A DNA stretch of 64,000 nt from DATKAS01 sp963773315 (GTDB lineage Bacteria > Actinomycetota > Acidimicrobiia > Acidimicrobiales > DATKAS01): the NCBI GenBank assembly GCA_963773315.1, contig CAVZAF010000002.1:806001-870000 (forward strand), in the 5' to 3' direction. The position numbers and the translations under genes were made by a program. The first letter of the stretch is position 1, and every line of letters begins with the position of its first letter. Under the pieces are notes generated by a model, which made no database searches, was not told the DNA's origin, and saw only the letters and a list, made by a program, of their open reading frames with translations. Shown one piece after another: positions 32,923-41,187 of this stretch.

Positions 32923-34194
32923 GTGGCCGGCGAAAGCTGGACGAACTGGGCGGGCAACCAGACACACGACGTCGTCGCGGTCGAGCATCCCGCGTCGGTG
33001 GAGGAGCTGACCGCGGTGATCGCGTCAGCAGCCGTGAGCGACGAGCGGGTGAAGGCGGTCGGGTCAGGTCACTCGTTCACCGGCATCGCCCTCACCGACG
33101 GACGCTGCCTCGTGCTCGATCGGCTGAACCGGGTCCTCGACGTCGACCCGTCGACTGGCATCGTCACGGTCGAAGCCGGCATCACGCTCGCGGCGCTCAA
33201 CGACGTGCTCGCCGAGGCCGGGCTCGCGTTCCCGAACCTGGGTGACATCGACCGGCAGACGATCTCCGGCGCGATCGCCACGTCCACACACGGCACCGGC
33301 GCGGAGTGGGGAGGGCTCGCGACGTTCGTCGATGGGCTGACGCTGGTGACTGCCGACGGTGCCGCGCGCCACATCGACGCGAGCGACGCCGAGCTGCTGT
33401 CGGTCGCACGCGTCGGGCTCGGCGCGCTCGGGATCGTGGCGGACGTGACGTTGCGGTGCGTCCCCGCGTTCGAGCTGCACTGCACCGAGGCGCCCGTCGT
33501 GCTCGAGCAGATGATCGAAGCGTGGGACGACGCAGTTGCCGCGCACGACCACTTCGAGTTCTGGTGGGTGCCCTCGACCGAGTGGGTGCTGACGAAGGCG
33601 AACCTCCGTGAGGGCTCGACCAAGCCCGGCTGGCATCCTCCGATGGACAACCGGGTGATCAGCCGCCGAGGGCTCACGGTGCTCGGCCTGCTCGGGAGGT
33701 GGCAGCCGGAGGGCGAGCGTCCGCATGCGATCACGTTCAGCGATCGCAGCGACCGCATCTTCTGCTCGCCGCGTGAGACTCCGTTCTACGAGATGGAGTA
33801 CGCGATCCCGGCCGAGCAGGGCATGCATGCGCTGCGAGAGGTCCGGCACCAGATCGAGACGCACGACTGGGGCATCCGCTTCCCCGTCGAGGTGCGCGTG
33901 ACTGCTCCCGATGACGTCGCGCTCTCGACCGCCGCCGGACGTCCGACCGTGTACATCGCGGTGCACGAGTGGGACGATCGGCCGTATCTCGAGTACTTCC
34001 GGGAGGTCGAGGCGATCATGCGTGAGCTCGACGGCCGTCCTCACTGGGGAAAGCTGCACACCCGCACTGCCGAGCACCTCGCGCCCCTCTATCCCAAGTG
34101 GGACCAGTTCCAAGCAGTGCGCCGCGCGTTCGACCCTGCCGGGATGTTCTCGAACGACTATCTCGACCGGGTGCTGGGGGTGATCGCCGAATGA
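32923..34194 (+). CDS. FAD-linked sugar-lactone oxidase family protein (ALO/GulLO type), copy 1
   Basis: 423 residues from a GTG at 32923. The N-terminal FAD domain has NWAGNQ, VGSGHSFTGIALTDG with the histidine that is covalently linked to FAD in L-gulono-lactone oxidases, and ISGAIATSTHGTG. The C-terminal ALO domain ends with RPHWGKLHTRTAEHLAPLYPKWDQF. Family members oxidise aldonolactones or alditols, often with O2. A tandem paralogue follows with an ATGA overlap. Placement after etfBA makes transfer to ETF conceivable, but this is speculation. Confidence 0.85.
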   Translation: MAGESWTNWAGNQTHDVVAVEHPASVEELTAVIASAAVSDERVKAVGSGHSFTGIALTDGRCLVLDRLNRVLDVDPSTGIVTVEAGITLAALNDVLAEAGLAFPNLGDIDRQTISGAIATSTHGTGAEWGGLATFVDGLTLVTADGAARHIDASDAELLSVARVGLGALGIVADVTLRCVPAFELHCTEAPVVLEQMIEAWDDAVAAHDHFEFWWVPSTEWVLTKANLREGSTKPGWHPPMDNRVISRRGLTVLGLLGRWQPEGERPHAITFSDRSDRIFCSPRETPFYEMEYAIPAEQGMHALREVRHQIETHDWGIRFPVEVRVTAPDDVALSTAAGRPTVYIAVHEWDDRPYLEYFREVEAIMRELDGRPHWGKLHTRTAEHLAPLYPKWDQFQAVRRAFDPAGMFSNDYLDRVLGVIAE

Positions 34195-35483
34195 CCCAAT
34201 GGCGCAACTGGGCGGGCAACCAGGTGTGCGCGCCGGGTGCCGTCGCGCATCCGAGCGATGTGCACGAGCTCGCTCAGATCGTGAAGGACGCCGCCGCGGC
34301 GGGATCGACGGTGAAGGTCGTCGGCGCGGGGCACTCGTTCACCGACATCGCGTGCACGACGGGCACACAGGTCGTGCTCGACCGGTACGCAGGCTTGGTG
34401 TCCGCGGACGTCGCGGCCGGTCTCGTCACCGTGCAGGCCGGGATGACCCTCGGCGCACTGAACGAGGCGCTCGACGCGCTCGGGCTCGCGCTCGCGAACC
34501 TTGGCGACATCGCGTATCAGACGGTGTCGGGAGCTCTGTCGACCGGCACTCACGGCACGGGTGCGAAGCTCGGCGCGCTCTCGACGTTCGTCGAGGCGAT
34601 GGAGCTCGTGACCGGTGACGGCTCGGTGCTCACGTGCTCCAGGGCTGACAACCCCGAGGTGTTCGCTGCGGCCCGCGTCGGGCTCGGCGCGCTGGGCGTC
34701 GTGTCGAGGGTCACGCTGAGGTGCGTCCCTGCGTTCACGTTGCGCGCGGTCAACGAGCCGATGCGGCTCGACGACGTCCTCGAGGTGCTCGACGAGCACG
34801 TCGAGGGCAACGATCACTTCGAGTTCAACTGGTTCCCGCACACCGAATGGGTGCAGGCCAAGCAGAACAACCGAGTCGCGAGCCCTCCCGAACCGCGCGC
34901 GCGGGCGAAGGAGTGGTTCGACGAGGTCTTCCTCGAGAACGTCGCGCTCAAGGCCGCCTGGCGCGTCGGGCGGCGCGTCCCGTCGACGATCCCGAGCATC
35001 TCGCGTCAGCTGACGAAGGCAATCACGCACGTCGAGTCGATCGAGAAGTCGTACAAGGTGTTCACCACGCCGCGGCTCGTGCGCTTCTACGAGATGGAGT
35101 ACGGCGTGCCCCGCGCTGCGGTCTCCGGTTGCCTCCGCGAGCTGCGTTCATTCATCGATTCGAGTGGTCTGTTGATCCAGGTGCCCGTCGAGGTGCGCTT
35201 CGTCGCTGCCGACGACATCCCCTTGTCGATGGCGTCCGGCCGCGACAGCGCGTTCGTCGCGTGCCACGTCTTCGAGGGTCGGGGGTACGAGCAGTACTTC
35301 CGCGGCGTTGAGCGCATCATGGCCGGCGCAGCTGGACGTCCCCATTGGGGCAAGCTCCACTTCCAGACCGCCGAGACGCTCGCGCCGCGCTATCCCGAGT
35401 GGTCGCGGTTCCGCGCCGTCCGCGACCAGATCGACCCCCAGCGCGTCTTCACGAACGCGTACCTCGACCGCGTCCTCGGCTGA
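34191..35483 (+). CDS. FAD-linked sugar-lactone oxidase family protein, copy 2
   Basis: 430 residues from the ATG at 34191. Same architecture as copy 1: RNWAGNQ, VGAGHSFTDIACTTG (FAD-histidine), VSGALSTGTHGTG, and RPHWGKLHFQTAETLAPRYPEW. It differs most in the middle, where a basic segment (RVGRRVPSTIPSISRQLTKA) is inserted. The pair arose by tandem duplication and has diverged well, so different substrates are likely. The stop is followed by a convergent gene six bases on. Confidence 0.85.
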   Translation: MTQWRNWAGNQVCAPGAVAHPSDVHELAQIVKDAAAAGSTVKVVGAGHSFTDIACTTGTQVVLDRYAGLVSADVAAGLVTVQAGMTLGALNEALDALGLALANLGDIAYQTVSGALSTGTHGTGAKLGALSTFVEAMELVTGDGSVLTCSRADNPEVFAAARVGLGALGVVSRVTLRCVPAFTLRAVNEPMRLDDVLEVLDEHVEGNDHFEFNWFPHTEWVQAKQNNRVASPPEPRARAKEWFDEVFLENVALKAAWRVGRRVPSTIPSISRQLTKAITHVESIEKSYKVFTTPRLVRFYEMEYGVPRAAVSGCLRELRSFIDSSGLLIQVPVEVRFVAADDIPLSMASGRDSAFVACHVFEGRGYEQYFRGVERIMAGAAGRPHWGKLHFQTAETLAPRYPEWSRFRAVRDQIDPQRVFTNAYLDRVLG

Positions 35484-35488
35484 CGGCC

Positions 35489-36473
35489 TCAGAGGCTCTG
35501 GTCGGTCGCGACGATCGCCCAGGCGAGGCCCTCGTCCGGGTCGTCGACGGCGAGGCGCAGCCACCATCCGGTCTTGGGCTCGTAGGCGTCCCACAGCCAC
35601 CAGCGCAATGACGAGGCGATCTCACCGACCTCGTCCGCAGGCAGCGGCCACTCGTCCTGCGCGCCTCCGAGTGTGACCACGGCCCACCACGCGTCGAACC
35701 GTCCGGAGGCCATGCCCCGGCGCCGGCCGTGCGCGCCACCACTCGCCGCCGCCCATGCCATGTGGGCCATCGCCATCGCGCCGTCGACCTCGACTCGCCC
35801 GGGCGCGCCGCACACCGAGCGCGGCGATGGCCGCCGACGCATCACCTCGCACTGCGATCGCGTCGGCGCGGCCGTCGGACTCGACGGTCCACCGAGAGGT
35901 GAGCGCGAGCAACGCGTCGTTCGTAGGTCGGTCGTCGACGACCTGTCCGTCGTGCAGCCTCACCGGCGCGAGCTCGACCTCGGTGGGCATCGGGAACTCG
36001 GCCTTGTCGGCGTGATACTGCGCGACGGTGTAGGCGGGCTCCCACGCGCACACGGCGAGCGGCACCTCGAGCACCGCGCGATCGATCGACGTGTCCGCAA
36101 CGAGGTCTTCGCCTCGGATGACGCACTCGTGCGCGGTGATCGCACGCAACGGCCCGGGGACGAGGTGCGGCTCGAGCTCCGCCCACCGGTGCGTGCTCGC
36201 GACCACTTCCGGCAACGGCCCGAGGGCGAAGCGGCCCGCGCCTTCGGCGACCACGGACGCAGCCCACTCAGCAGGTGCCTCGAGCGCGACTCGGTACTCG
36301 GCGAGCGATGCGGCGGGCCAGAGCTGCTTGCCTCGCTCGAGCGCCCAGCGGCAACGGTCGCGGAGCTCGATCAGTCCATCCCAGTCGCGCTGATCGCAGA
36401 GCCGGTCGATCAGTCGGACGAGCTCGTCGAGGTCGCCCTCCTCGACGAGGCGCTCGATCACACCATCGGCCAC
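35489..36473 (-). CDS. Hypothetical protein, one-base frameshift
   Basis: Not recognised. The N-terminal 220 residues read from the ATG at 36473 (MADGVIERLVEEGDLDELVR, then helical repeats, EPHLVPGPLRAITAHECVIR). The last 105 residues (RVEVDGAMAMAHMAWAAASG, GRFDAWWAVVTLGG, DEGLAWAIVATDQSL) read in the next frame. One extra base near 35805-35825 separates them; without it the protein has 327 residues. It overlaps the SCO1664-like gene by 16 bases and is the last gene of that operon. Soluble, without signal peptide. Confidence 0.65.
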
Positions 36474-37171
36474 GGGTACCGACGACCGGAGGTGTCGACC
36501 GGGAAGACCGGCCTCGCGACCACGGCCTTTGCTCGCTTCTTCACCGCGTCGACCTCGTCGGGGTCGAGAAGCGCGCGCAGCCCAGGCGGCACCTCACGCG
36601 CCACGCGAGCGACGTCCTCGACGAGATCGTCGGGGATCGACTCGCCACCGAACTCCCAGATCACGGTGCGCAGCTTCGGGTCGACCGAGAAGCAGAGGCC
36701 GTTGTCGATCGCGTAGATGCGACCGTCGAGGCCGAGGAGGCAGTGCCCGCTCTTGCGGTCAGTGTTGTTCACGAGGAGGTCGAAGGTCGCGATCGTCATG
36801 AGCGCGGGATGGGTCTCCTCGCGGTCGTGGAGCGTGAAGTAGTGCTGCTCGAAGTCGGCTGGGACGAAGAGCTGCAGCGACCCCTCACCGAGCGGCGCGT
36901 CGTCGCGGAGAACTGTGGGAGGGACGATGCCCCAGCCGAGCGCCTCGGACAGCACATACGCGGCGACCTCGCGCTTGTGCAGGCCACTCGGGAAGTCCCA
37001 CAGGGGACGCTCGCCCCGTACCGGCTTGTACACCGCTTGCGCTTCGTCACCGTCGTGGCACAGCTCGGCGAGGTAGGTCGCGTTCGAGCTCCAGGGCATG
37101 CGCCCCACCAGCGACACCTCGCCTTCGGTGAGGAGTGTCAGGGGGTCGGCCGGTGGCCAGCTCGCGGCCAT
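36458..37171 (-). CDS. SCO1664-like protein (kinase-fold, conserved actinobacterial cluster)
   Basis: 237 residues from the ATG at 37171. VSLVGRMPWSSNATYLAEL resembles a nucleotide-binding start, VYKPVRGERPLWDFPSGLHK contains the probable catalytic lysine, and FDLLVNNTDRKSGHCLLGLDGRIYAIDNGLCF resembles the HxDxxxxN/DNG catalytic region of PI3/4-kinase-like folds. The family (SCO1664/Rv2133c) is conserved in Actinobacteria next to DUF3090 and a histidine phosphatase. The substrate is unknown. Confidence 0.85.
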   Translation of the reverse strand: MAASWPPADPLTLLTEGEVSLVGRMPWSSNATYLAELCHDGDEAQAVYKPVRGERPLWDFPSGLHKREVAAYVLSEALGWGIVPPTVLRDDAPLGEGSLQLFVPADFEQHYFTLHDREETHPALMTIATFDLLVNNTDRKSGHCLLGLDGRIYAIDNGLCFSVDPKLRTVIWEFGGESIPDDLVEDVARVAREVPPGLRALLDPDEVDAVKKRAKAVVARPVFPVDTSGRRYPWPMV

Positions 37172-37176
37172 TGCGG

Positions 37177-37698
37177 TCAGTGCACTCCGTGACCGTTTGT
37201 GCGCGGGCAGATGTGCCCGTCGGGGTTCAGCGGGCGTCCGCACAGGGGGCAGGGAGGTCGACCACCTTCGATCAACCGCTCCGCCGTCGCGGCGAATGCG
37301 AGTGCCTGGCCACGTGTGATGCGCACACGCGCGGTCGCCTGGTCGACGCCCGGCGCTGCGTTGCCCTCCTCGTCGGTCTCGACGAGCTCGTCGGCCGCCA
37401 CGAGGATGCGGTCTTCGTCGTTGTCGTACGCGACACCGAGCGCGCCAACCGCCCATTGGGCCTCGACGGGCTCGACGAGTGCGACTGCGTGCTCGTCCGG
37501 GATGTCGTCGGGCTGGGGGAGGTCGGCCAGCATCCGCTGCAGGAACTCACCCAGGGCGGCGACCTGTTGCTTCTCGACCTTCCAGGCCACGGACGAATCG
37601 GCGGTTCGCGCCTGCAGATAGAAGATGCGCTGCCCAGGCGGCCCGATGGCGCCCGCGGTGAACACGCCCACGTCGCGCAGGTCGAATGACTCGCTCAT
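37177..37698 (-). CDS. DUF3090 family protein
   Basis: 173 residues. SFDLRDVGVFTAGAIGPPGQ at the start and RIFYLQARTADSSVAWKVEK are family marks; PPCPLCGRPLNPDGHICPRTNG near the end is a zinc ribbon (two CxxC pairs). Conserved between the MSMEG_4193-type phosphatase and SCO1664-like genes, as here; ATGA overlap upstream and a five-base gap downstream show tight coupling. Function unknown; a role with the neighbouring phosphatase and kinase-like protein is likely. Confidence 0.9.
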   Translation of the reverse strand: MSESFDLRDVGVFTAGAIGPPGQRIFYLQARTADSSVAWKVEKQQVAALGEFLQRMLADLPQPDDIPDEHAVALVEPVEAQWAVGALGVAYDNDEDRILVAADELVETDEEGNAAPGVDQATARVRITRGQALAFAATAERLIEGGRPPCPLCGRPLNPDGHICPRTNGHGVH

Positions 37699-38342
37699 CA
37701 GCTGACTTTCATGTCGCCGAGCGTGCCGTTCGCCGAGTTGACCGTGAGCACCGCCGGACCACCCGGGCCATAGGCGATCGCGGTGACCGAGCACGGGGAG
37801 ATCACGATCCGCTGGAACAGGTCGAGGTGCGTGCCGAGCGCCTGCGCAACTGCGGCCTTGATCGGATCCGCGTGCGACACGGCCACGATGACGCCGCCCT
37901 TGTGGCGGGCGACGAGCTTGTCGATCGTGCCCGTGATGCGCGTCTGCATCTCTGCGAACGACTCGCCGCTCGGGAAGCGGAAGCCGCTCGGATACCGCTG
38001 CACGGTCTGCCACTCCGGCTGCTTGAAAAGCGTCTTGAGCTCTTGGCCGGTCCACTCTCCGAAGTCGGCTTCGACCAGCCCCTTCTCGACCTTCACTCGC
38101 AGGTGTCGCTTCTTCGCGATCGGCGCCGCGGTCTCTCGGGTGCGTTCGAGCGGCGACGCATACACCGCGTCGACCTTCGGGAGGGCCTCGATGCGCGTCG
38201 CCACCGCCTCCGCCTGTTCGCGGCCCTTGTCGGAGAGGTGGAGGCCCGGCGCGCGGCCCGGGAGGATGTTGCCGGTCGTCGGCGTCTGCCCGTGGCGGAC
38301 GAGCAAGACGAGCGTCGGAGGAGGGGGCTTGGAACGGCTCAT
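37698..38342 (-). CDS. MSMEG_4193-type histidine phosphatase
   Basis: 214 residues. LVLLVRHGQTPTTGNILPGR at the N-terminus holds the RHG catalytic motif, ASPLERTRETAAPIA and EADFGEWTGQEL follow, and VSHADPIKAAVAQALG has the second histidine. Length and the TPTTG insert match the MSMEG_4193/Rv2135c group. First gene of the operon with DUF3090 and the SCO1664-like gene. A TAGGTT box lies 13 bases before the ATG, back to back with the TACCCT box of the divergent UDG gene. Confidence 0.88.
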   Translation of the reverse strand: MSRSKPPPPTLVLLVRHGQTPTTGNILPGRAPGLHLSDKGREQAEAVATRIEALPKVDAVYASPLERTRETAAPIAKKRHLRVKVEKGLVEADFGEWTGQELKTLFKQPEWQTVQRYPSGFRFPSGESFAEMQTRITGTIDKLVARHKGGVIVAVSHADPIKAAVAQALGTHLDLFQRIVISPCSVTAIAYGPGGPAVLTVNSANGTLGDMKVS

Positions 38343-38372
38343 GGAGTGAAGGGTCAACCTACCCTGACCCCG

Positions 38373-39047
38373 ATGGACTCCCTCGCGGCGCTGAGCGCAG
38401 AGATCACGACTTGCCGCACGTGCCCGCGACTCGTGGCTTGGCGTGAGGAAGTCGCGTCGGAGAAGCGAGCGTCGTACCGAGATGAGGAGTACTGGGGCAA
38501 GCCCGTCCCCGGCTTCGGCGACCCGCGGCCGCGTGTCGTGGTCGTCGGTCTCGCGCCCGCCGCGCACGGAGCGAACCGCACTGGTCGCATGTTCACCGGT
38601 GATCGCTCGGGCGAGTGGCTGTACGGAGCGATGCACCGCGCGGGCCTCGCCTCGCAGCCGACGTCGACGAGCAGAGACGACGGGCTCCGCCTCATCGACG
38701 CCTACCTCTCCGCAGCAGTGCGGTGCGCGCCGCCGGCGAACAAGCCCACGATCGACGAGCGCGACGCGTGCGAGCCCTACCTCCGCCGCGAGCTCGCGCT
38801 CCTCGTCGACGCCCGTGTGTACGTCGCCCTCGGAGCATTCGCGTACGAGGTTCTGTGTCGCGTCTTCGCGGTCAGGCCCCGTCCGAAGTTCGGGCACGGC
38901 GTCGAGGTCGACGTTGGCGCGGCGGACGGCCGGACGATCCTCTGCTCGTTCCACCCGAGCCAGCAGAACACATTCACCGGCAAGCTCACCCGCGAGATGC
39001 TCGACGCGGTGTTCACCCGTGCCGTCGCCCTCGCCGCTCGGGATTGA
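38373..39047 (+). CDS. Uracil-DNA glycosylase, family 5 (UdgB-like)
   Basis: 224 residues from the ATG at 38373, with a TACCCT box seven bases upstream (leaderless). CRTCPRLVAWREE near the start has iron-sulfur cysteines; GLAPAAHGANRTGRMFTGDR is motif 1 of family 5 and FHPSQQNTFTGKLT motif 2. AAVRCAPPANKPTIDE and the ACEPYLRREL segment provide the other cluster cysteines. Removes uracil and related bases from DNA; counterpart of mycobacterial Rv1259. Confidence 0.9.
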   Translation: MDSLAALSAEITTCRTCPRLVAWREEVASEKRASYRDEEYWGKPVPGFGDPRPRVVVVGLAPAAHGANRTGRMFTGDRSGEWLYGAMHRAGLASQPTSTSRDDGLRLIDAYLSAAVRCAPPANKPTIDERDACEPYLRRELALLVDARVYVALGAFAYEVLCRVFAVRPRPKFGHGVEVDVGAADGRTILCSFHPSQQNTFTGKLTREMLDAVFTRAVALAARD

Positions 39048-39098
39048 TGATTGAACGAACTCTGTGACCGCCCAATCGTCAATCCCGGCGACGCAGAT

Positions 39099-39902
39099 TC
39101 AGAAGAGGGCGGCGATCTCGCCGACGGCGTAGATCACGGCGAGGATGCCGAGGAAGATCGCGACGGCGTTGCGAAGCCGACGGTCGTTCGCGGCGAGCGT
39201 CATCGCGGAGCCGATGCGAGCGCCGGGGATCACGCCGAGCGTGAGGAAGAAGGCGATGCGCCAGTCGATGTCCCCGATCGCTGCGTGGGTGATCGTGCTC
39301 GGGATCGCGAAGATCCCGACGCACACGAGTGACGTCGCGATCGACTGGCGGAGCGTCATCTTCATGAGCTGGTTGAACGCGGGCACCATCACGATTCCGC
39401 CGCCCACACCGAGCAACCCCGAGAGGGCGCCTGCGCCGATGCCGATCGACACGAAGCCGATCTTGTCGGCCCTCGTGCTGCCGATCTCCTCCGTCGGCCG
39501 GGGAACGACGGGCGTCTTCTCCTGCGCCCGCCCGACTGCGTAGGTGCGCCACGCGGTGAAGGCGACGAACCCTGCCGTCACGATCTGCTGGACGTGTCCT
39601 TCGCCGGGGATGATCTTGGTGGCGAGTGCGCCTCCGACCGCGCAGACAATGCCGATTGGGACCGTCCACGCGACGGCCAACCAGGCGATGAGGTGCTCGC
39701 GGCCGTAGCGCAGCGAGCCACTGATCGAGCTCGGGATGACCGAGGGCAACGTCGTGCCGATTGCAATCGTGGCGGATGCGCCGAGCCCTCTGATGAGCGG
39801 CGTCGACACGACCGCGCCGCCGACGCCGAACGCTCCCGAGAGCACGCCGGTGAGGACCCCGGCGCCGACGGTCAGAACGTCACGAAGCGGCCCAGGATCC
39901 AC
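39099..39902 (-). CDS. TauE/SafE family sulfite/organosulfonate exporter
   Basis: 267 residues from a GTG at 39902. Eight or so membrane helices in two repeats: GVLSGAFGVGGAVVSTPLI in the first and GALSGLLGVGGGIVMVPAF in the second, the GxGGG signatures of the family. IATSLVCVGIFAIPSTITH and ALGIIPGARIGS-like text follow. Substrate not predictable (sulfite, sulfonates or other anions). Encoded 16 bases upstream of FrhB's stop on the same strand. Confidence 0.88.
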   Translation of the reverse strand: MDPGPLRDVLTVGAGVLTGVLSGAFGVGGAVVSTPLIRGLGASATIAIGTTLPSVIPSSISGSLRYGREHLIAWLAVAWTVPIGIVCAVGGALATKIIPGEGHVQQIVTAGFVAFTAWRTYAVGRAQEKTPVVPRPTEEIGSTRADKIGFVSIGIGAGALSGLLGVGGGIVMVPAFNQLMKMTLRQSIATSLVCVGIFAIPSTITHAAIGDIDWRIAFFLTLGVIPGARIGSAMTLAANDRRLRNAVAIFLGILAVIYAVGEIAALF

Positions 39903-39918
39903 GCCGCGTCAGACCACG

Positions 39919-41130
39919 TCAATGCGCGGCGGGAGCGGAGCCGTCGGCCTTCTTCTTCGGCGGCGGCACACCGACGATCGGCGAAGGCTCGGCGAACCCT
40001 GGCCACCGTCGCCGGCTCACGATCGAGAGCGTGCGCAGCAGCTTCATCGCCTTCTCGTCGGTGTCGGCGGGCCTGCTCTCGATGCAGCCCGCAGCGATCA
40101 TCCGGCCGACGATCTCGCGACCGAGATCTGTGCGCACCAGGACGAGCGTCCAGTCGTTGTCCTCACCGATGCCTCCGGTCGAGATGTCCGCGTGCTCGGC
40201 CGCGAAGTCGGGGCACATCTTGCAGCCCTCGCGCGTCCACTGGTGGCATTCCTTCAGGTCGATCTCGTGGTACGAGCCGTCCTTCATCCAGATCTGGAAG
40301 ACGCCCTTGATGTTCATCTTGACCATCTCCTCCTTGCGGAGGCCGTACTTCGCGAGGAAGAGCTCCTCGAAGATGGCGTCGTCGAACGTCTTCGAGCACA
40401 GGAGGCCGATGTTGAAGAGGAACGGCTTGCCCGCCTTGCCGACCTTGCGTGACCACATGATCGGGAGCGCCGAGCTCTGGCAGCTCATGCCGACGAGGGC
40501 GAGCTTCGAGTAGCCCTCCTCCACCGCCTGCTTCACCGCGAGGGTGTTCGCCGAGTACGTGTAGCGGGAGCCCGCCGAGGCGAGGATCTCGTCCTTGTTG
40601 CGGGCGAGGCCCGGGATCGCCTTCCACGAGGTGCCGTCGCCCTCGAGGAACGACGTGAGCGCGCAGTCGATGTAGCCCTCGTCCATCGCCCAGATGAGCA
40701 GTGCCGACACGAAGCCGCCGTCCTGGCCGATCTTGTGGACGTAGGCGTCGCTCGCCCGGCAGAGCAGCAGGTCCTTCGTGATGCCGTACATCTCGTTCGG
40801 CTCGCGCACCCGACCGAAGAGGTGCATGTCGGCCTCGGGCTCCCACGTGCGAAAGCGAGGGCAGGCCCGGGTGCAGGAGGTGCAGCCCTTCTCGCCGTGC
40901 AGGCAGTTGTCGGGCCCGAGCTCGTCTTCGAGGTGGTAGGGGCGGTAGCCCTTCTCGACGTGGTCGTAGCCGATGACGTCGTGCGGGCAGGCCACGACGC
41001 AGCCCGCGCAGCCGGTGCAGAGGCCCGACTGGATGACCTCGGAGTAGAGCTCCTTCCACTGGTAAGTCCATCGCCCGGTCGGAAGCTCCGCGGGCGTGTT
41101 CGGTGTGGGGGCGCTCTCGGTCACAGCCAC
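39919..41130 (-). CDS. FrhB/FdhB-type coenzyme F420 dehydrogenase beta-subunit family protein
   Basis: 403 residues from a GTG at 41130, supported by a TAGAGT box seven bases before it. Two [4Fe-4S] ferredoxin motifs near residues 37-95: GLCTGCAGCVVACPHDVIGY and GCTSCTRACPRF. Then the N- and C-terminal FrhB domains: GQDGGFVSALLIWAMDEGYI, LVGMSCQSSALPIM and CKMCPDFAAEHADISTGG. FrhB binds FAD and F420; here it is encoded without hydrogenase subunits, as in many Actinobacteria, so an F420- or ferredoxin-linked reductase is likely. The divergent neighbour is an acyl-CoA dehydrogenase, a possible partner. Confidence 0.85.
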   Translation of the reverse strand: MAVTESAPTPNTPAELPTGRWTYQWKELYSEVIQSGLCTGCAGCVVACPHDVIGYDHVEKGYRPYHLEDELGPDNCLHGEKGCTSCTRACPRFRTWEPEADMHLFGRVREPNEMYGITKDLLLCRASDAYVHKIGQDGGFVSALLIWAMDEGYIDCALTSFLEGDGTSWKAIPGLARNKDEILASAGSRYTYSANTLAVKQAVEEGYSKLALVGMSCQSSALPIMWSRKVGKAGKPFLFNIGLLCSKTFDDAIFEELFLAKYGLRKEEMVKMNIKGVFQIWMKDGSYHEIDLKECHQWTREGCKMCPDFAAEHADISTGGIGEDNDWTLVLVRTDLGREIVGRMIAAGCIESRPADTDEKAMKLLRTLSIVSRRRWPGFAEPSPIVGVPPPKKKADGSAPAAH

Positions 41131-41187
41131 GGCGGGCACTCTATGCCGCGTCTTTCGTTGCCTGACCCGACGGTCAAGAATGGGGGC

